A stretch of 64,000 nucleotides of DNA from assembly GCF_003716875.1 (NCBI RefSeq), contig NZ_CP033078.1, forward strand, positions 186,001 through 250,000. Direction: 5' to 3'. Position numbers and translations under genes: made by a program. Below are positions 1 to 9,219 of the stretch, in pieces. Numbering within the stretch: the stretch's first letter is position 1; the number at the start of each line of letters is the position of its first letter. This DNA is from Vibrio zhugei. Lineage in GTDB: Bacteria > Pseudomonadota > Gammaproteobacteria > Enterobacterales > Vibrionaceae. The notes beneath the pieces were generated by a model, which ran no database searches, was not told the origin of the DNA, and saw only the letters and a list, made by a program, of their open reading frames with translations.

Positions 1-119
1 ATAGACGATAAATACGCGAGACGAACAATACTGCATGATGTGCGGTTAGTTATTATTGATAGAATAAGCACGATATAGTTTTAACCCTGAACCATCTTCT
101 AATCAAGTGTTTCTTCGCT

Positions 120-725
120 TTACGCAAGTGACTGGTGAATGGTTTGAGCAAGAAATGGCACCAGTTCTTGTTCAAACCAAGGGTTTTTCTTCAGCCAGAT
201 ATTATTACGCGGCGATGGATGCGGTAGCGGTATGATCGTCGGCGCCCAGGTTTCCCATTGTTTTACTGTGTCTGTTACGGTTTTCGGATGGGGGGTTGGT
301 AAATACGCGTTTTGCGCGTATTGGCCCACCAATAACGTAATTTCGATGTTGGGCATATGCTCCAGCAAGGCTGGGTGCCATTGTGGCGCGCACTCTTTAC
401 GAGGGGGTAAGTCGCCACTTTTCCCTCGGCCCGGATAGCAAAATCCCATCGGTAAAATGGCCACTTTTTGTGGGTTATAGAACGTGTCTTTATCGGTCCC
501 CATCCAATGTCTGAGGCGATCACCACTGGCATCGTCCCACGGAATGCCGCTCTTATGTACTTTCAGTCCCGGAGCCTGACCGACGATAAGAATACGTGCT
601 TGTTGATGAGCTTGAATCACTGGGCGCGGACCTAGAGGTAAAGATGCTGCGCATCGTTGGCAGTGCGTAATTCGCTCTAAAAGCTCGTTGAACGTTTCCG
701 GGTAAGTGGGAATGAGGTCAGACAT
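120..725 (-). CDS. Uracil-DNA glycosylase-family protein
   Basis: A 201-residue protein of the uracil-DNA glycosylase superfamily, which removes uracil from DNA in base excision repair. What is visible: an early C-x2-C pair (residues 22-25), a motif-1-like GQAPG near residue 50 followed by SGIPW and a conserved DASG-RLR segment, and a HPSPRN motif near residue 170 that matches the family motif 2 (HPSP/HPSA). There are too few well-placed cysteines to claim the 4Fe-4S cluster of families 4 and 5, so this is better called a UDG-family relative than a specific class. The start at 725 is preceded by AAGGAGACTCT, a good ribosome binding site. It is monocistronic and divergent from yjaG. True substrate specificity is not readable from sequence. 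Confidence 0.8.
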   Translation of the reverse strand: MSDLIPTYPETFNELLERITHCQRCAASLPLGPRPVIQAHQQARILIVGQAPGLKVHKSGIPWDDASGDRLRHWMGTDKDTFYNPQKVAILPMGFCYPGRGKSGDLPPRKECAPQWHPALLEHMPNIEITLLVGQYAQNAYLPTPHPKTVTDTVKQWETWAPTIIPLPHPSPRNNIWLKKNPWFEQELVPFLAQTIHQSLA

Positions 726-857
726 AGAGTCTCCTTAGCCATGAAAGCGCAGAAAGAAAACGCGACACCGAGAACAAATGGTCGGTTTATTGCTTTTTTC
801 CCTACTGGTTATCCAGTAAACTGCCGCTGTCTATTTTTGATTATGAATTGAGTGATT

Positions 858-1445
858 ATGCTACAAAACCCTTTGCAGCTTCGCCTTGAGAAGTTCGAAC
901 CTTGGCAACAGATTACCTTTATGGCGAGCTTATGTGAACGCATGTATCCAAACTACGCCGTTTTTTGTCATCACACTGATTTTTCTGGCGCTCGGGTGTA
1001 CCGCGAGATACTAGACAGTGTGTGGGAATTGTTGACGGTGAAAAATGCCAAAATCAACTTTGAACGCCAATTGGAGAAGCTGGAAGATATTATTCCTGAC
1101 TCTCAAGAATACGATTTTTATGCGGTCTATCCGGCGATCGATGCCTGTGAAGCCTTAGCCGGTTTACTGCATGGTTTATTGGATCGTGATGGGTTGCTTG
1201 ATGCGGTGATGAATGTCAGCCAAGTGTCTTTGCGCACGGTGGTACAACTGGAAGAAGCGCAAGGTTCTGAGGTCATCACCAATGATAATCAAAAACAGAA
1301 TGAGACGGTCTGTGCGGAGTGGGATGTGCAATGGGCCATTTTCCGTCCTTTAAAAGATGCCAAAGAGCGCGATATTGAGCTGATTAAAGATTTACGCCAA
1401 GAGCTCCGCGATGAAGGCGTGAGCAATATTGGTATGAGCGTCTAA
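858..1445 (+). CDS. yjaG: DUF416 family protein YjaG
   Basis: A 195-residue protein matching the E. coli YjaG (DUF416) family over its full length: MLQNP start, WQ-ITFMASLCERMYPNY near the N-terminus, VYPAIDACEAL in the middle, and the closing ERDIELIK-LR-ELR-EG-SNIG segment. The biochemical role of the family is not established. An in-frame GTG lies two codons upstream (852), but the family N-terminus begins MLQNP, so ATG at 858 is preferred. It lies upstream of hupA as in enterobacteria, which supports the orthology, though a 500-bp gap separates the two here. Soluble, with no signal peptide or membrane segment visible. Confidence 0.85.
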   Translation: MLQNPLQLRLEKFEPWQQITFMASLCERMYPNYAVFCHHTDFSGARVYREILDSVWELLTVKNAKINFERQLEKLEDIIPDSQEYDFYAVYPAIDACEALAGLLHGLLDRDGLLDAVMNVSQVSLRTVVQLEEAQGSEVITNDNQKQNETVCAEWDVQWAIFRPLKDAKERDIELIKDLRQELRDEGVSNIGMSV

Positions 1446-1949
1446 CCGTCCCGCGTTATTTCCCCCTTCCGGTGTGCGACGGGGGAACCCCTTCTGTTTT
1501 CCTATTGTTGTGTTTGTGGTCTTTCGAGGCCCAGTCTTTGATCGTATATTCACTCGGTTTGACCCGTCATGAGAGCGTGTTTGGGCGTGAGTGGTACTTT
1601 TCTGGTGTTTGCATGAGATGCGCGATATAACGCACGTTTTACCTATTTTCTCTTGGTCGATAATGCCATGAGTTGTGTCATCCAATTGTCATCATTTTTC
1701 GCTAGGAAATGGATGAAATCACAGGCCATTATTGGGCTGAACCGACAGTCGAGTTGGGTCACCTCGCCATTTATTGCGTCAAAATTAGCCAAGAAAAATG
1801 GTCAAGGATTACCAATTTGTGAGATCCCACTCATATTATGGTCAAAAGTGCGTCAGAGTCACTGATCTTAGTCGACAAACCTTTGCCATACGGGCTATTT
1901 ATGTTTTAGAGTGAACCTAACTCGATAACCTATAAAGAAGGGAAACCTA
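1446..1949. other. Gene-free stretch upstream of hupA
   Basis: About 500 bp without a convincing gene. A hairpin at 1460-1487 (TTCCCCC / GGGGGAA, 14-nt loop) followed by a T-rich stretch could end yjaG transcription. A 70-codon open frame at 1653-1865 has no ribosome binding site or recognisable content and is not called. The last ~100 bp should hold the hupA promoter(s) and the HU ribosome binding site AAGAAGGG just before 1950. Confidence 0.5.
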
Positions 1950-2222
1950 ATGAATAAGACTCAATTGATCGATTTTATCGCAGAAAAAGCAGACCTAACA
2001 AAAGCACAAGCAAAAGCGTCTCTTGAAGCTACTTTAGGCGCAGTAGAAGGCGCTCTAAAAGAAGGCGACCAAGTTCAACTTATCGGCTTCGGTACATTCA
2101 AAGTTAATCACCGCGCAGCACGTACTGGCCGTAACCCTAAAACGGGTGATGAGATCCAAATTGCAGCCGCGAACGTTCCCGCTTTCGTTGCTGGTAAAGC
2201 ACTAAAAGACTCTGTGAAATAA
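1950..2222 (+). CDS. hupA: DNA-binding protein HU-alpha
   Basis: A 90-residue HU protein, the nucleoid histone-like factor that binds and bends DNA without strong sequence specificity and acts as a homo- or heterodimer. The whole family signature is present: [14 protein letters not shown] start, the GFGTF turn, and the DNA-binding beta arm with [11 protein letters not shown], ending KALKDSVK. Length equals the family norm. A strong ribosome binding site (AAGAAGGG) precedes the start and a clean intrinsic terminator follows at 2235-2262, so it is probably monocistronic. The neighbours yjaG upstream and yjaH (DUF1481) downstream match the hupA locus of enterobacteria, which favours HU-alpha over HU-beta. 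Confidence 0.97.
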   Translation: MNKTQLIDFIAEKADLTKAQAKASLEATLGAVEGALKEGDQVQLIGFGTFKVNHRAARTGRNPKTGDEIQIAAANVPAFVAGKALKDSVK

Positions 2223-2234
2223 ATTGGTCTTGTT

Positions 2235-2262
2235 GACGCCGAGGTTCTCGGCGTCATTCTTC
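2235..2262 (+). terminator. hupA terminator
   Basis: GACGCCGAG (2235-2243) and CTCGGCGTC (2247-2255) form a perfect 9-bp GC-rich stem with a 3-nt loop, followed by ATTCTT, directly after the hupA stop. Confidence 0.85.
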
Positions 2263-2278
2263 CGACGTAGTTAATTAT

Positions 2279-2986
2279 ATGAAAAAATATCGTTTTCCCC
2301 TGACTTGCTGTGCGGTGTTGACCTTGTTAGTTGGGTGCAGCAGTTTGAGTGATTCTAATGCATCGAACTCAGAGCAGGTAATAAGCGGAGGAGAGCGTGG
2401 TGACCATACGGCGCAGTTGTTTTGGGTGACGCAAAATAAAAACGGGGTCAGTCATGCTGCAGATTATGTGGCAGCCGACAATGGCGACCATTATAAAACA
2501 ACGTATGAGTGGACTGATGATGTTGTGAGAGAAGTGTCGCGTCATGGCGAACAGCTCCAACAAGGTGAAGTGGTTCCTTTCGAAACATTATTGCGCTTCG
2601 ATACTCACGGTGATGCGATTTATCAGCGTTATCGAGTCGATGGGAAAGTATTCCCGTTATCGCAAAAGCAAATTGATCAATACCGGCAACAAGCCCGTAG
2701 TGTTTTAAAAGTTACTACCAGCGATCACAAGCAAGGGGTCAGTTTGATTCAGGGGTATTGGAACGGACAAACCTTTGAAAGTTGTGACGGACAGGTATCG
2801 CACACACTAACGTATAATCATACTGTGCCAGCCTCGGTGATAGAACGCTTGGCGACCTCAGATAGCTATATCGCGTTTGTTGGTAAAAGAAGCAAAGAGG
2901 CCGTCCGCATAGAGACGATGCTGATGTTCGAAGATAGCCATCATGAATGTGTGACGCCACTCAGTGACCCAGAAGACGAAGATTAA
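2279..2986 (+). CDS. yjaH: DUF1481 lipoprotein YjaH
   Basis: A 235-residue probable outer- or inner-membrane lipoprotein. The N-terminus has a basic start, a hydrophobic core and the lipobox LVGC with the modified Cys near residue 20. The rest is a soluble, presumably periplasmic domain with a fairly acidic tail. Position directly after hupA and general features match the DUF1481 (YjaH) family; function unknown. It is separated from hupA by that gene's terminator and should have its own promoter in the 50-bp gap, or depend on read-through. It converges on purD and shares the terminator hairpin between them. Confidence 0.75.
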   Translation: MKKYRFPLTCCAVLTLLVGCSSLSDSNASNSEQVISGGERGDHTAQLFWVTQNKNGVSHAADYVAADNGDHYKTTYEWTDDVVREVSRHGEQLQQGEVVPFETLLRFDTHGDAIYQRYRVDGKVFPLSQKQIDQYRQQARSVLKVTTSDHKQGVSLIQGYWNGQTFESCDGQVSHTLTYNHTVPASVIERLATSDSYIAFVGKRSKEAVRIETMLMFEDSHHECVTPLSDPEDED

Positions 2987-3004
2987 TGATAAAAGGTTAA
3001 TGAT

Positions 3005-3039
3005 AAAAAAGGACGCGACCATCGGTCGCGTCCTTTTTT
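3005..3039. terminator. Bidirectional terminator yjaH / purD
   Basis: AAAAAAGGACGCGACC (3005-3020) and GGTCGCGTCCTTTTTT (3024-3039) form a perfect 16-bp stem with A and T tracts on both sides, so it can terminate both the rightward yjaH and the leftward purD transcripts. Confidence 0.92.
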
Positions 3040-3083
3040 CTTGGTAGAGTCATGAGTGAATTAAACGACATGACTCTACTGTT

Positions 3084-4370
3084 TTACTGCTGTTCCCGAG
3101 CAATAGCGCGAAAGCCAATATCGGTGCGATAGAACATGCCATCCCATGAAACCTGTTTGGCTAGGGTATAAGCCCGCTGCTGGGCGTCTTGTACACTGTT
3201 GCCTAGCGCGGTGGCACATAAAACACGCCCGCCATTGGTCACAACCTGCCCATCATTGTTGGTGCTCGTTCCTGCATGGAAGATTTTTTGCTCTTGAGCG
3301 TCATTGTCAGGCAAAGTGATAACATCGCCTTTTTGATAGCTCCCAGGGTAACCCCCAGCGGCAAGGACAATCCCTACGGCGGCACGCTCATCCCATTGTG
3401 ATTCGACTTGGTCAAGTTTGCCATCCAGCGCCGCTTGGCACAGTTCCAACAGATCCGATTGCAGGCGCATCATAATCGGTTGCGTTTCTGGATCCCCAAA
3501 GCGACAGTTGTACTCAATGACTTTCGGTGTGCCTGAGGCATCAATCATTAGCCCGGCATACAGGAAGCCAGTATAAGGAGCGCCTTCGGCCGCCATGCCT
3601 TCTACGGTTGGGTAAATGACTTCCTTCATGATGCGAGCGTATATCTCATCGGTCACGACAGGGGCGGGAGAGTAGGCTCCCATGCCTCCCGTATTCAGGC
3701 CGGTATCATTATCACCGACACGTTTGTGATCTTGGCTGGTGGCCATAGGCAGCACATGTTGGCCATCGACCATCACAATGAAGCTGGCCTCTTCGCCTTG
3801 CAAGAACTCTTCAATGACGACGCGGCTTCCCGCTTCGCCAAAGGCATTGCCTGCCAGCATGTCTTTAATTGCCTCTTCCGCTTCCGACAATGTCATCGCC
3901 ACAATCACGCCTTTGCCCGCGGCGAGACCGTCGGCTTTTATCACAATGGGGGCGCCTTGCTCACGAACGTAGGCCAAGGCCGGTTCAATCTCGGTGAAAT
4001 TCGCGTAGGCCGCCGTTGGAATGTGGTGACGTTCAAGAAAGTCTTTGGTGAACGCTTTAGAGCCTTCCAACTGGGCCGCTGCTTGCGTCGGGCCAAAAAT
4101 CGGCAGGTCTGCCGCTCGGAAAGCATCCACAACGCCAAGAACTAATGGAGCCTCTGGGCCAACAATCGTCATGGCTAGAGGGTGTTGTTTGGCAAAAGCG
4201 ACGAGGCCATCGATGTCATCAACAGCGATATTGACGTTGTGAAGTTTTGGCTCGAGAGCCGTACCGGCATTCCCAGGGGCGATGTAAACGGTGTCGACCG
4301 CGGGGTTTTGTGCCACTTTCCATCCTAAAGCGTGCTCACGGCCGCCGGAACCAATTATCAATACATTCAT
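3084..4370 (-). CDS. purD: Phosphoribosylamine-glycine ligase PurD
   Basis: GAR synthetase, 428 residues, joins glycine to 5-phosphoribosylamine with ATP in de novo purine synthesis (cytosolic). It starts with the MNVLIIGSGGREHALGWK nucleotide-fold motif, has the ATP-grasp region including IVIKADGLAAGKGV near residue 143, and the later EYNCRFGDPETQ motif that carries metal/substrate ligands. Length matches the family. It lies downstream of purH on the same strand with a 101-bp gap that contains a strong hairpin (4432-4459), so it is probably co-transcribed from the purH promoter under PurR-type control. Confidence 0.97.
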   Translation of the reverse strand: MNVLIIGSGGREHALGWKVAQNPAVDTVYIAPGNAGTALEPKLHNVNIAVDDIDGLVAFAKQHPLAMTIVGPEAPLVLGVVDAFRAADLPIFGPTQAAAQLEGSKAFTKDFLERHHIPTAAYANFTEIEPALAYVREQGAPIVIKADGLAAGKGVIVAMTLSEAEEAIKDMLAGNAFGEAGSRVVIEEFLQGEEASFIVMVDGQHVLPMATSQDHKRVGDNDTGLNTGGMGAYSPAPVVTDEIYARIMKEVIYPTVEGMAAEGAPYTGFLYAGLMIDASGTPKVIEYNCRFGDPETQPIMMRLQSDLLELCQAALDGKLDQVESQWDERAAVGIVLAAGGYPGSYQKGDVITLPDNDAQEQKIFHAGTSTNNDGQVVTNGGRVLCATALGNSVQDAQQRAYTLAKQVSWDGMFYRTDIGFRAIAREQQ

Positions 4371-4431
4371 CTTTCAATCCTTGTGCAGTGAGGACTTGCA
4401 GCTCTTTTATTTATGCTTTATTAAAACGGGA

Positions 4432-4459
4432 CACTCTCAGAGGTTGCCCCCTGAGAGTG
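4432..4459 (-). terminator. Intercistronic hairpin purH-purD
   Basis: CACTCTCAG (4432-4440) and CTGAGAGTG (4451-4459) form a perfect 9-bp stem with a 10-nt loop in the purH-purD gap. On the minus strand it is followed by TCCCGTTTTAA, a weak U tract, so it could attenuate, partially terminate or stabilise the purH mRNA end. Confidence 0.6.
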
Positions 4460-4471
4460 ACGACGCCAATA

Positions 4472-6064
4472 TTAATGGCGGAAGTGGCGCATGCCAGTGA
4501 AAATCATCGCCATACCGTGCTCATCTGCCGCTTCGATGACTTCTTGATCGCGAATAGAGCCGCCCGGTTGAATGACACACGTAATCCCCGCTTCTGCAGC
4601 GGCATCAATGCCGTCACGGAATGGGAAGAAGGCATCGGATGCCATCACGCTTCCGGCGACTTCCAGCCCTTCATCGGCCGCTTTTATGCCGGCGATTTTT
4701 GCTGAGTACACGCGGCTCATTTGGCCTGCACCAACCCCGATGGTGGAATGGTCTTTTGCGTAGACAATGGCATTCGATTTCACGAATTTAGCCACTTTCC
4801 AGCAGAAGAGGGCGTCTTGCATTTCTTGTTCACTGGGTTGACGCTGGGTCACGACAGTCAAATCGTCTAAAGCGACCATCCCTTGGTCACGATCTTGCAC
4901 TAATAGGCCGCCGTTCACGCGTTTGACTTCGCGCCCGGTGGTTTTCGTGGTCCATTGACCACATTCAAGCAGACGGACATTTTTCTTCGCGGCCACAATC
5001 TCAATTGCTTCCGCTGCGATACTCGGCGCAATGATGACCTCGACAAATTGGCGATCAACAATCGCTTTGGCGGTGTCCGCATCCAGTTCGCGGTTGAAGG
5101 CAATAATGCCACCAAATGACGACGTCGGGTCGGTTTTAAAGGCACGGTCATAGGCCTCTAGAATCGTGTCTGCTATTGCCACACCGCATGGGTTGGCGTG
5201 TTTGACGATCACACAGGCCGGATCGGTGAATTCTTTGACGCATTCGAGTGCGGCATCCGTATCGGCGATGTTGTTATAAGAGAGCGCTTTACCTTGCAGC
5301 TGTTTTGCGGTGGCCACGGAGGCTTCTTCTGGATGGCGTTCGACATAGAAGGCCGCAGATTGGTGACTGTTTTCACCATAGCGCATGTCTTGCTTCTTCT
5401 CGAACTGCATGTTGAAGGTGCGAGGGAAAGAGGAATCTTCGTCGCCTTCTTTATTGTCACCGTACGAGGGCACCATTGTCCCGAAGTAGTTCGCAATCAT
5501 CCCATCGTAAGCCGCGGTATGTTCAAAGGCGGCAATCGCAAGGTCAAAACGCGTGTTGAGGGTCAGCGAGGCGTCGTTTTCGTCCATTTCTTCGATTACA
5601 CGGGAATAATCATCAGCGTTGACGACAATGGTGACGTCTTTGTGGTTTTTAGCGGCTGAGCGCACCATGGTCGGTCCGCCGATATCGATGTTTTCCACGG
5701 CATCTTCGAGTGTGCTGCCTGCTTTCGCGACGGTGTCAGCGAAGGGATAGAGATTGACAACCACCATATCGATAGGGCGAATATCATGTTGTTCCATGAT
5801 TGACTCGTCCTGTTCACGGCGCCCTAAGATGCCACCATGGACTTTCGGGTGAAGTGTTTTCACTCGGCCATCCATCATTTCTGGAAAACCGGTATAGTCA
5901 GAGACTTCTGTAACTGCAATGCCTTGTTCGGTCAGTAGGCGGGCGGTGCCACCAGTCGACAAGATATCAACACCGCGCTCTACTAGCGCTTGAGCAAACT
6001 CAACAATACCAGTTTTATCTGATACGCTAATGAGTGCACGACGGATTGGACGAGCGTTCTTCAT
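4472..6064 (-). CDS. purH: Bifunctional AICAR transformylase/IMP cyclohydrolase PurH
   Basis: A 530-residue bifunctional enzyme for the last two steps of IMP synthesis: formylation of AICAR from 10-formyl-THF and ring closure to IMP. The N-terminal MGS-like cyclohydrolase domain carries [12 protein letters not shown], the [12 protein letters not shown] stretch and the [13 protein letters not shown] motif; the transformylase domain carries KHANPCGVA and ends with the [20 protein letters not shown] tail. The longest frame begins at 6115, but homologues start [13 protein letters not shown]; that ATG at 6064 has GAGGAAAAGGGAAGC upstream, so 6064 is chosen. First gene of a purHD operon with a PurR-box-like site ~160 bp upstream. 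Confidence 0.97.
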   Translation of the reverse strand: MKNARPIRRALISVSDKTGIVEFAQALVERGVDILSTGGTARLLTEQGIAVTEVSDYTGFPEMMDGRVKTLHPKVHGGILGRREQDESIMEQHDIRPIDMVVVNLYPFADTVAKAGSTLEDAVENIDIGGPTMVRSAAKNHKDVTIVVNADDYSRVIEEMDENDASLTLNTRFDLAIAAFEHTAAYDGMIANYFGTMVPSYGDNKEGDEDSSFPRTFNMQFEKKQDMRYGENSHQSAAFYVERHPEEASVATAKQLQGKALSYNNIADTDAALECVKEFTDPACVIVKHANPCGVAIADTILEAYDRAFKTDPTSSFGGIIAFNRELDADTAKAIVDRQFVEVIIAPSIAAEAIEIVAAKKNVRLLECGQWTTKTTGREVKRVNGGLLVQDRDQGMVALDDLTVVTQRQPSEQEMQDALFCWKVAKFVKSNAIVYAKDHSTIGVGAGQMSRVYSAKIAGIKAADEGLEVAGSVMASDAFFPFRDGIDAAAEAGITCVIQPGGSIRDQEVIEAADEHGMAMIFTGMRHFRH

Positions 6065-6221
6065 GCTTCCCTTTTCCTCAAATTCATGGAGTTTATGATG
6101 AAAGATATTTGCCAAAACGTTCAGTGATAGGTCGCAAAGTGGTGCGACGTTGTTTTGGTAAACACCTTCAACCCAGAATTTTTTATGCGCGTATTCTAAC
6201 TAATTTCCTACTAAAGATCTC

Positions 6222-6237
6222 GCGCAATCGTTTGGCA
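6222..6237. promoter_or_regulatory. PurR-type operator upstream of purHD
   Basis: GCGCAATCGTTTGGCA agrees with the PurR consensus ACGCAAACGTTTGCGT at 11 of 12 bases across the core CGCAA-CGTTTG. It lies in the purH/zntR divergent gap, where the purHD promoter is expected, so repression by PurR with hypoxanthine/guanine is likely. Confidence 0.75.
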
Positions 6238-6306
6238 TGCGAAAATAATCGCAATTACGCAATTTTTCAAGTGAAAAATGCCATTGAATTAATATTGAGG
6301 TTAGCC

Positions 6307-6705
6307 ATGTTTCAGATTGGTAAATTAGCAAAACGGTGCGATGTGTCGACCGACACGCTGAGGTTCTACGAAAAGCACGGTTTGATCGTGCCAGCTGGGC
6401 GCAGTGAATCAGGATATCGCTTGTATAACGAGGAGAATCAACATCAAGTCTTGTTTATTTTAAAAGCGAAGGCCGTAGGGCTGAGTTTGGATGACATTAA
6501 AGAGTTATTGGATATCCGTTTAGAGGTGACGGAACACAGCTGCGCAGAAGTGAAAGCCATCACGACGGCGAAGCTTCAGTTGATCGACCATAAGTTGCAA
6601 GAGCTTGAGCGTATTCGTCATGCCTTAAAAAAAATTAATGATGCATGCTGCGGAAAAACTGAGCAGGATGCGAGTCATTGTTCGATTTTGGCGGCGTTAG
6701 AGTAG
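6307..6705 (+). CDS. zntR: Zn-responsive MerR-family regulator ZntR
   Basis: A 132-residue MerR-family activator that distorts the spacer of target promoters (typically zntA, a Zn/Cd/Pb exporter) when metal binds. The N-terminal winged-helix has MFQIGKLAKRCDVSTDTLRFYEKHGL. Metal ligands typical of ZntR are present: Cys79 in HSCAEV, the CC pair near residue 113, and a later HC just before SILAALE. The CC-to-Cys loop is one residue longer than in E. coli ZntR, its His sits beside the last Cys, and the E. coli C-terminal extension is missing. The longest frame starts at 6034 inside the purH leader, but the MerR fold begins at 6307. Divergent from purH, as in other vibrios and enterobacteria where zntR lies elsewhere or nearby. 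Confidence 0.85.
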   Translation: MFQIGKLAKRCDVSTDTLRFYEKHGLIVPAGRSESGYRLYNEENQHQVLFILKAKAVGLSLDDIKELLDIRLEVTEHSCAEVKAITTAKLQLIDHKLQELERIRHALKKINDACCGKTEQDASHCSILAALE

Positions 6706-7024
6706 TCCACCGCTTGCCTGTCTCAACGGGGGTTGTTTCCCCACACGGCCATGAATACTGGGGGGAGATGTCTTGCGATGTGATGTGGATATATGTAGTA
6801 AGTTGTTACGGTTATGTTTTTATTTATGATTTTTTGACCAATAAATTCATGCAGTTATCATTATATTTGGCTTAACTTCTAATTATTGACCTTATGAATA
6901 TGTATTATTCTGCTAAAAAAATATAGAAAAGCGCTCACTTTTCGTGGGTGAGATTTAACTATCTGTTAATTCTATTTCGATCCTTATGATGGGCCTACCC
7001 TATAAATAAGGAATAAGAATAACT
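6706..7024. other. zntR-symporter intergenic region
   Basis: About 320 bp, AT-rich toward the right. GGGG-TTGTTT-CCCC at 6729-6742 may be a weak zntR terminator. An imperfect inverted repeat CTCAC...GTGAG around 6935-6950 lies upstream of the symporter gene and could be a regulator site; its spacing does not match the CRP consensus. TAAGGAATAAG precedes the symporter start. A 65-codon frame here has no support. Confidence 0.4.
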
Positions 7025-8443
7025 ATGTTAAATTACAATATTCTGATTACGGTGGCAGCTTCCTTAGCTGGACTGTTATTTGGTTTAGACATTGGACTCA
7101 TCTCTGGCGCGCTGCCCTTTATTACCTCAGAGTGGGGGATTTCGATTCATCAGCAAGAGTGGATTGTCAGCACCATGATGTTAGGTGCGACCTTGGGCTC
7201 TATTTCGAATAACTGGTTGTCTTCTCTTCTCGGACGTAAACGCAGTTTGATGTGGGGTGGACTGATTTTTGCCATTGGCACCATCGGTTGTACGCTATCC
7301 ACCAATATTGACGTGATGTTGGTTTTCCGTGTCGTACAAGGTTTTGCTATTGGTATCGCGTCTTTTGCTGCGCCGTTATATTTATCGGAAATGTCTGATA
7401 AAGCGGTACGTGGCCGCCGCATCGCGACCTATCAATTAATGGTGACGGTTGGCATTTTGGCGGCATTTCTTTCCGATACTTGGTTTGCGCAAACGGGTAA
7501 CTGGCGCATGATGTTTGCTGTCTTGTTGATTCCGACTGCGATCTTGGTGATCTCGGTATATTTTATGCCGCGCTCGCCTCGCTGGTTGGCTTCGCGTGGC
7601 TATGTGCAAGAAGCACAAAAGGTTCTGTTATCCCTGCGTATCGATGAACGTGCAGCAAGCCAAGAATATCAAGAAATTGTGGCGAGCCTTAAGATCAAAC
7701 AATCCGGTTTTGCCTTATTTAAAGCCAATAAAAACTTCCGCCGCAGTGTGGGACTTGGCCTGATTCTTCAGTTCATGCAGCAATTTACCGGTATGAATAT
7801 TTTGATGTATTACTCGCCAAAAATCTTCGAAATGGCGGGCTTTACCAGCAAGATGGAACAAATGTTCAGTACGGTTTTGGTTGGGGTAGCATTTGTTCTT
7901 GCGACCTTCATTGCCATTGGTATGGCCGATAGCTGGGGTCGTAAACCGGCCTTGAAAATTGGCTTTACCGTGATGGGTGCGGGCATGTTTTGCCTAGGTT
8001 TATTACTGAAATTTGTGTTAACTGGCGATGCTCCGGTCTATTTCTCTTACCTGGCCGTGTTGACGTCAATCGTCTGTATTTGTGGTTATGCCATGAGCGC
8101 CGCGCCGATGGTGTGGATTTTGTGTTCAGAAGTGCAGCCATTGAAAGGACGTGATTTTGGGATTGCTTGTTCTACGACCATGAACTGGATTGCTAACATG
8201 GTGTTAGGTGCAACCTTCCTAAGCTTATTGAACGGCATTGGTACCGCCCAAACATTCTGGTTATATGCGGGCTGCAATATCGTGTTTGTACTGGTGACCG
8301 TATTAATGGTTCCGGAAACCAAAGGGATTACATTGGAATCGATTGAAGCCAATTTGATGTCTGGTAAAAAGCTGAGAGATATTGGAATTTCTTCCGATGA
8401 CAAGCTTGGCGAGCACTCGGCGGTACAATCGCCTCGTCTATAA
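7025..8443 (+). CDS. MFS sugar/proton symporter (GalP/XylE-like)
   Basis: A 472-residue sugar porter of the major facilitator superfamily with about 12 membrane segments. Family signatures visible: GLLFGLDIGLISGALPFI in TM1, the loop-2/3 motif with LGRKRSL, a VVQGFAIGIASFAAPLYLSEM stretch with the PLYLSE motif, MPRSPRWLASRG after TM6 (PESPRWL in the family), QQFTGMN in TM7, DSWGRKP in loop 8-9, and VPETKG near the end. These place it with GalP, AraE and XylE proton symporters; the exact sugar (galactose, arabinose, xylose or glucose) cannot be read. No sugar catabolic genes adjoin it. A strong terminator follows. Confidence 0.9.
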   Translation: MLNYNILITVAASLAGLLFGLDIGLISGALPFITSEWGISIHQQEWIVSTMMLGATLGSISNNWLSSLLGRKRSLMWGGLIFAIGTIGCTLSTNIDVMLVFRVVQGFAIGIASFAAPLYLSEMSDKAVRGRRIATYQLMVTVGILAAFLSDTWFAQTGNWRMMFAVLLIPTAILVISVYFMPRSPRWLASRGYVQEAQKVLLSLRIDERAASQEYQEIVASLKIKQSGFALFKANKNFRRSVGLGLILQFMQQFTGMNILMYYSPKIFEMAGFTSKMEQMFSTVLVGVAFVLATFIAIGMADSWGRKPALKIGFTVMGAGMFCLGLLLKFVLTGDAPVYFSYLAVLTSIVCICGYAMSAAPMVWILCSEVQPLKGRDFGIACSTTMNWIANMVLGATFLSLLNGIGTAQTFWLYAGCNIVFVLVTVLMVPETKGITLESIEANLMSGKKLRDIGISSDDKLGEHSAVQSPRL

Positions 8444-8483
8444 GGATAGCAAAAAGAGAGGAACTCTCTGAAGATGAGCAATC

Positions 8484-8511
8484 AAGGCTAGCCAAATGGC
8501 TAGCCTTTTTG
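8484..8511 (+). terminator. Symporter gene terminator
   Basis: AAGGCTAGCC (8484-8493), loop AAAT, GGCTAGCCTT (8498-8507) followed by TTT: a perfect 10-bp stem plus U tract just after the symporter gene; it faces the end of ogt. Confidence 0.9.
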
Positions 8512-8529
8512 ATCATAGAATGAGACGAG

Positions 8530-9039
8530 TTAGAGTAAACGGGTTTCCAATGCGAGCAGTTTTTGTTTCAGCGGCACGCCACCACCATAACCGCCTAGAC
8601 CGCCATTGCTGGCAATCACACGGTGACACGGAATAATAATGGCATGTGCATTCGCGCCATTGGCGTTGGCAACGGCTCGAAAGGCAGTGGGTTGACCTAG
8701 TTGCTTGGCAAGATCGCCATAAGAGGTGGTATGCCCGTACGGGACGTTTTGTAGCGCTTGCCAGACCGATTTCTGAAAAGGGGTTCCGACGGTGAGCAAT
8801 GGCAAGTTAAAGTTGGTGCGTTCTCCTTGGAAATATTCACAAAGTTGCTGTTTGGTGATTTCCAAGATCTCATCAGTTTGTTCAATGAACTCAGCATTCA
8901 AGCCTTGTTTGATTCGGTTATCGACGGTATCCCGTAATTTACGATAACGAAAATCACACAAACACAGTTGGTTTTGATAACTGCCGAGGACGAACTCAGC
9001 ATACGGGTGTTTATAAAACTCAATATGAATGACTGACAT
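8530..9039 (-). CDS. ogt: Methylated-DNA-protein cysteine methyltransferase
   Basis: A 169-residue O6-alkylguanine-DNA alkyltransferase, a suicide repair protein that moves the alkyl group to its own Cys. The active-site motif PCHRV is present in IIPCHRVIASNG near residue 138, preceded by the helix-turn-helix region GHTTSYGDLAKQLG and the arginine finger region AFRAVANANG. The short N-terminal domain lacks the Ada transcription-factor zinc site, so this is the Ogt/MGMT type. Promoter presumably in the gap with the TPR pseudogene. It marks the left edge of the accessory region. Confidence 0.93.
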   Translation of the reverse strand: MSVIHIEFYKHPYAEFVLGSYQNQLCLCDFRYRKLRDTVDNRIKQGLNAEFIEQTDEILEITKQQLCEYFQGERTNFNLPLLTVGTPFQKSVWQALQNVPYGHTTSYGDLAKQLGQPTAFRAVANANGANAHAIIIPCHRVIASNGGLGGYGGGVPLKQKLLALETRLL

Positions 9040-9100
9040 GATGTAAATTCCTTTATCTGTATTAATATACAGTATCAGGCGCCTATGAGGGATTCAAGCG

Positions 9101-9219
9101 TCAATCTTGCAGCGTGCTAAGTAAACGCTGAATATCTTGTTTTCTCCCTTGTACAACCAATGGCTGCACATGATGTATCATCCCAACAGCGCTAGCATGT
9201 AACCATAGTATATTTTCAT
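9101..9219 (-). pseudogene. Internally deleted copy of the TPR gene at 10992-11630
   Basis: Minus-strand remnant that joins the first 13 codons and the last ~24 codons of the intact gene at 10992-11630. The 5' part reads MKIYYGYMLALLG (intact: MKIYHGYMITLLG) and the 3' part reads HHVQPLVVQGRKQDIQRLL and onward to LSTLQD and the stop. About 175 codons between are missing and the two parts are out of frame, with a TGA straight after the 5' part. Similarity continues beyond the stop into the flank (GCGCCTATGAGG ... GGATTCAAGCG in both). The two copies bracket the effector/immunity pair at 9400-10793. Confidence 0.88.

Noticed and set aside
1653..1865. 70-codon plus-strand frame upstream of hupA
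   Set aside because: No ribosome binding site, no recognisable content, located where regulatory sequence is expected.
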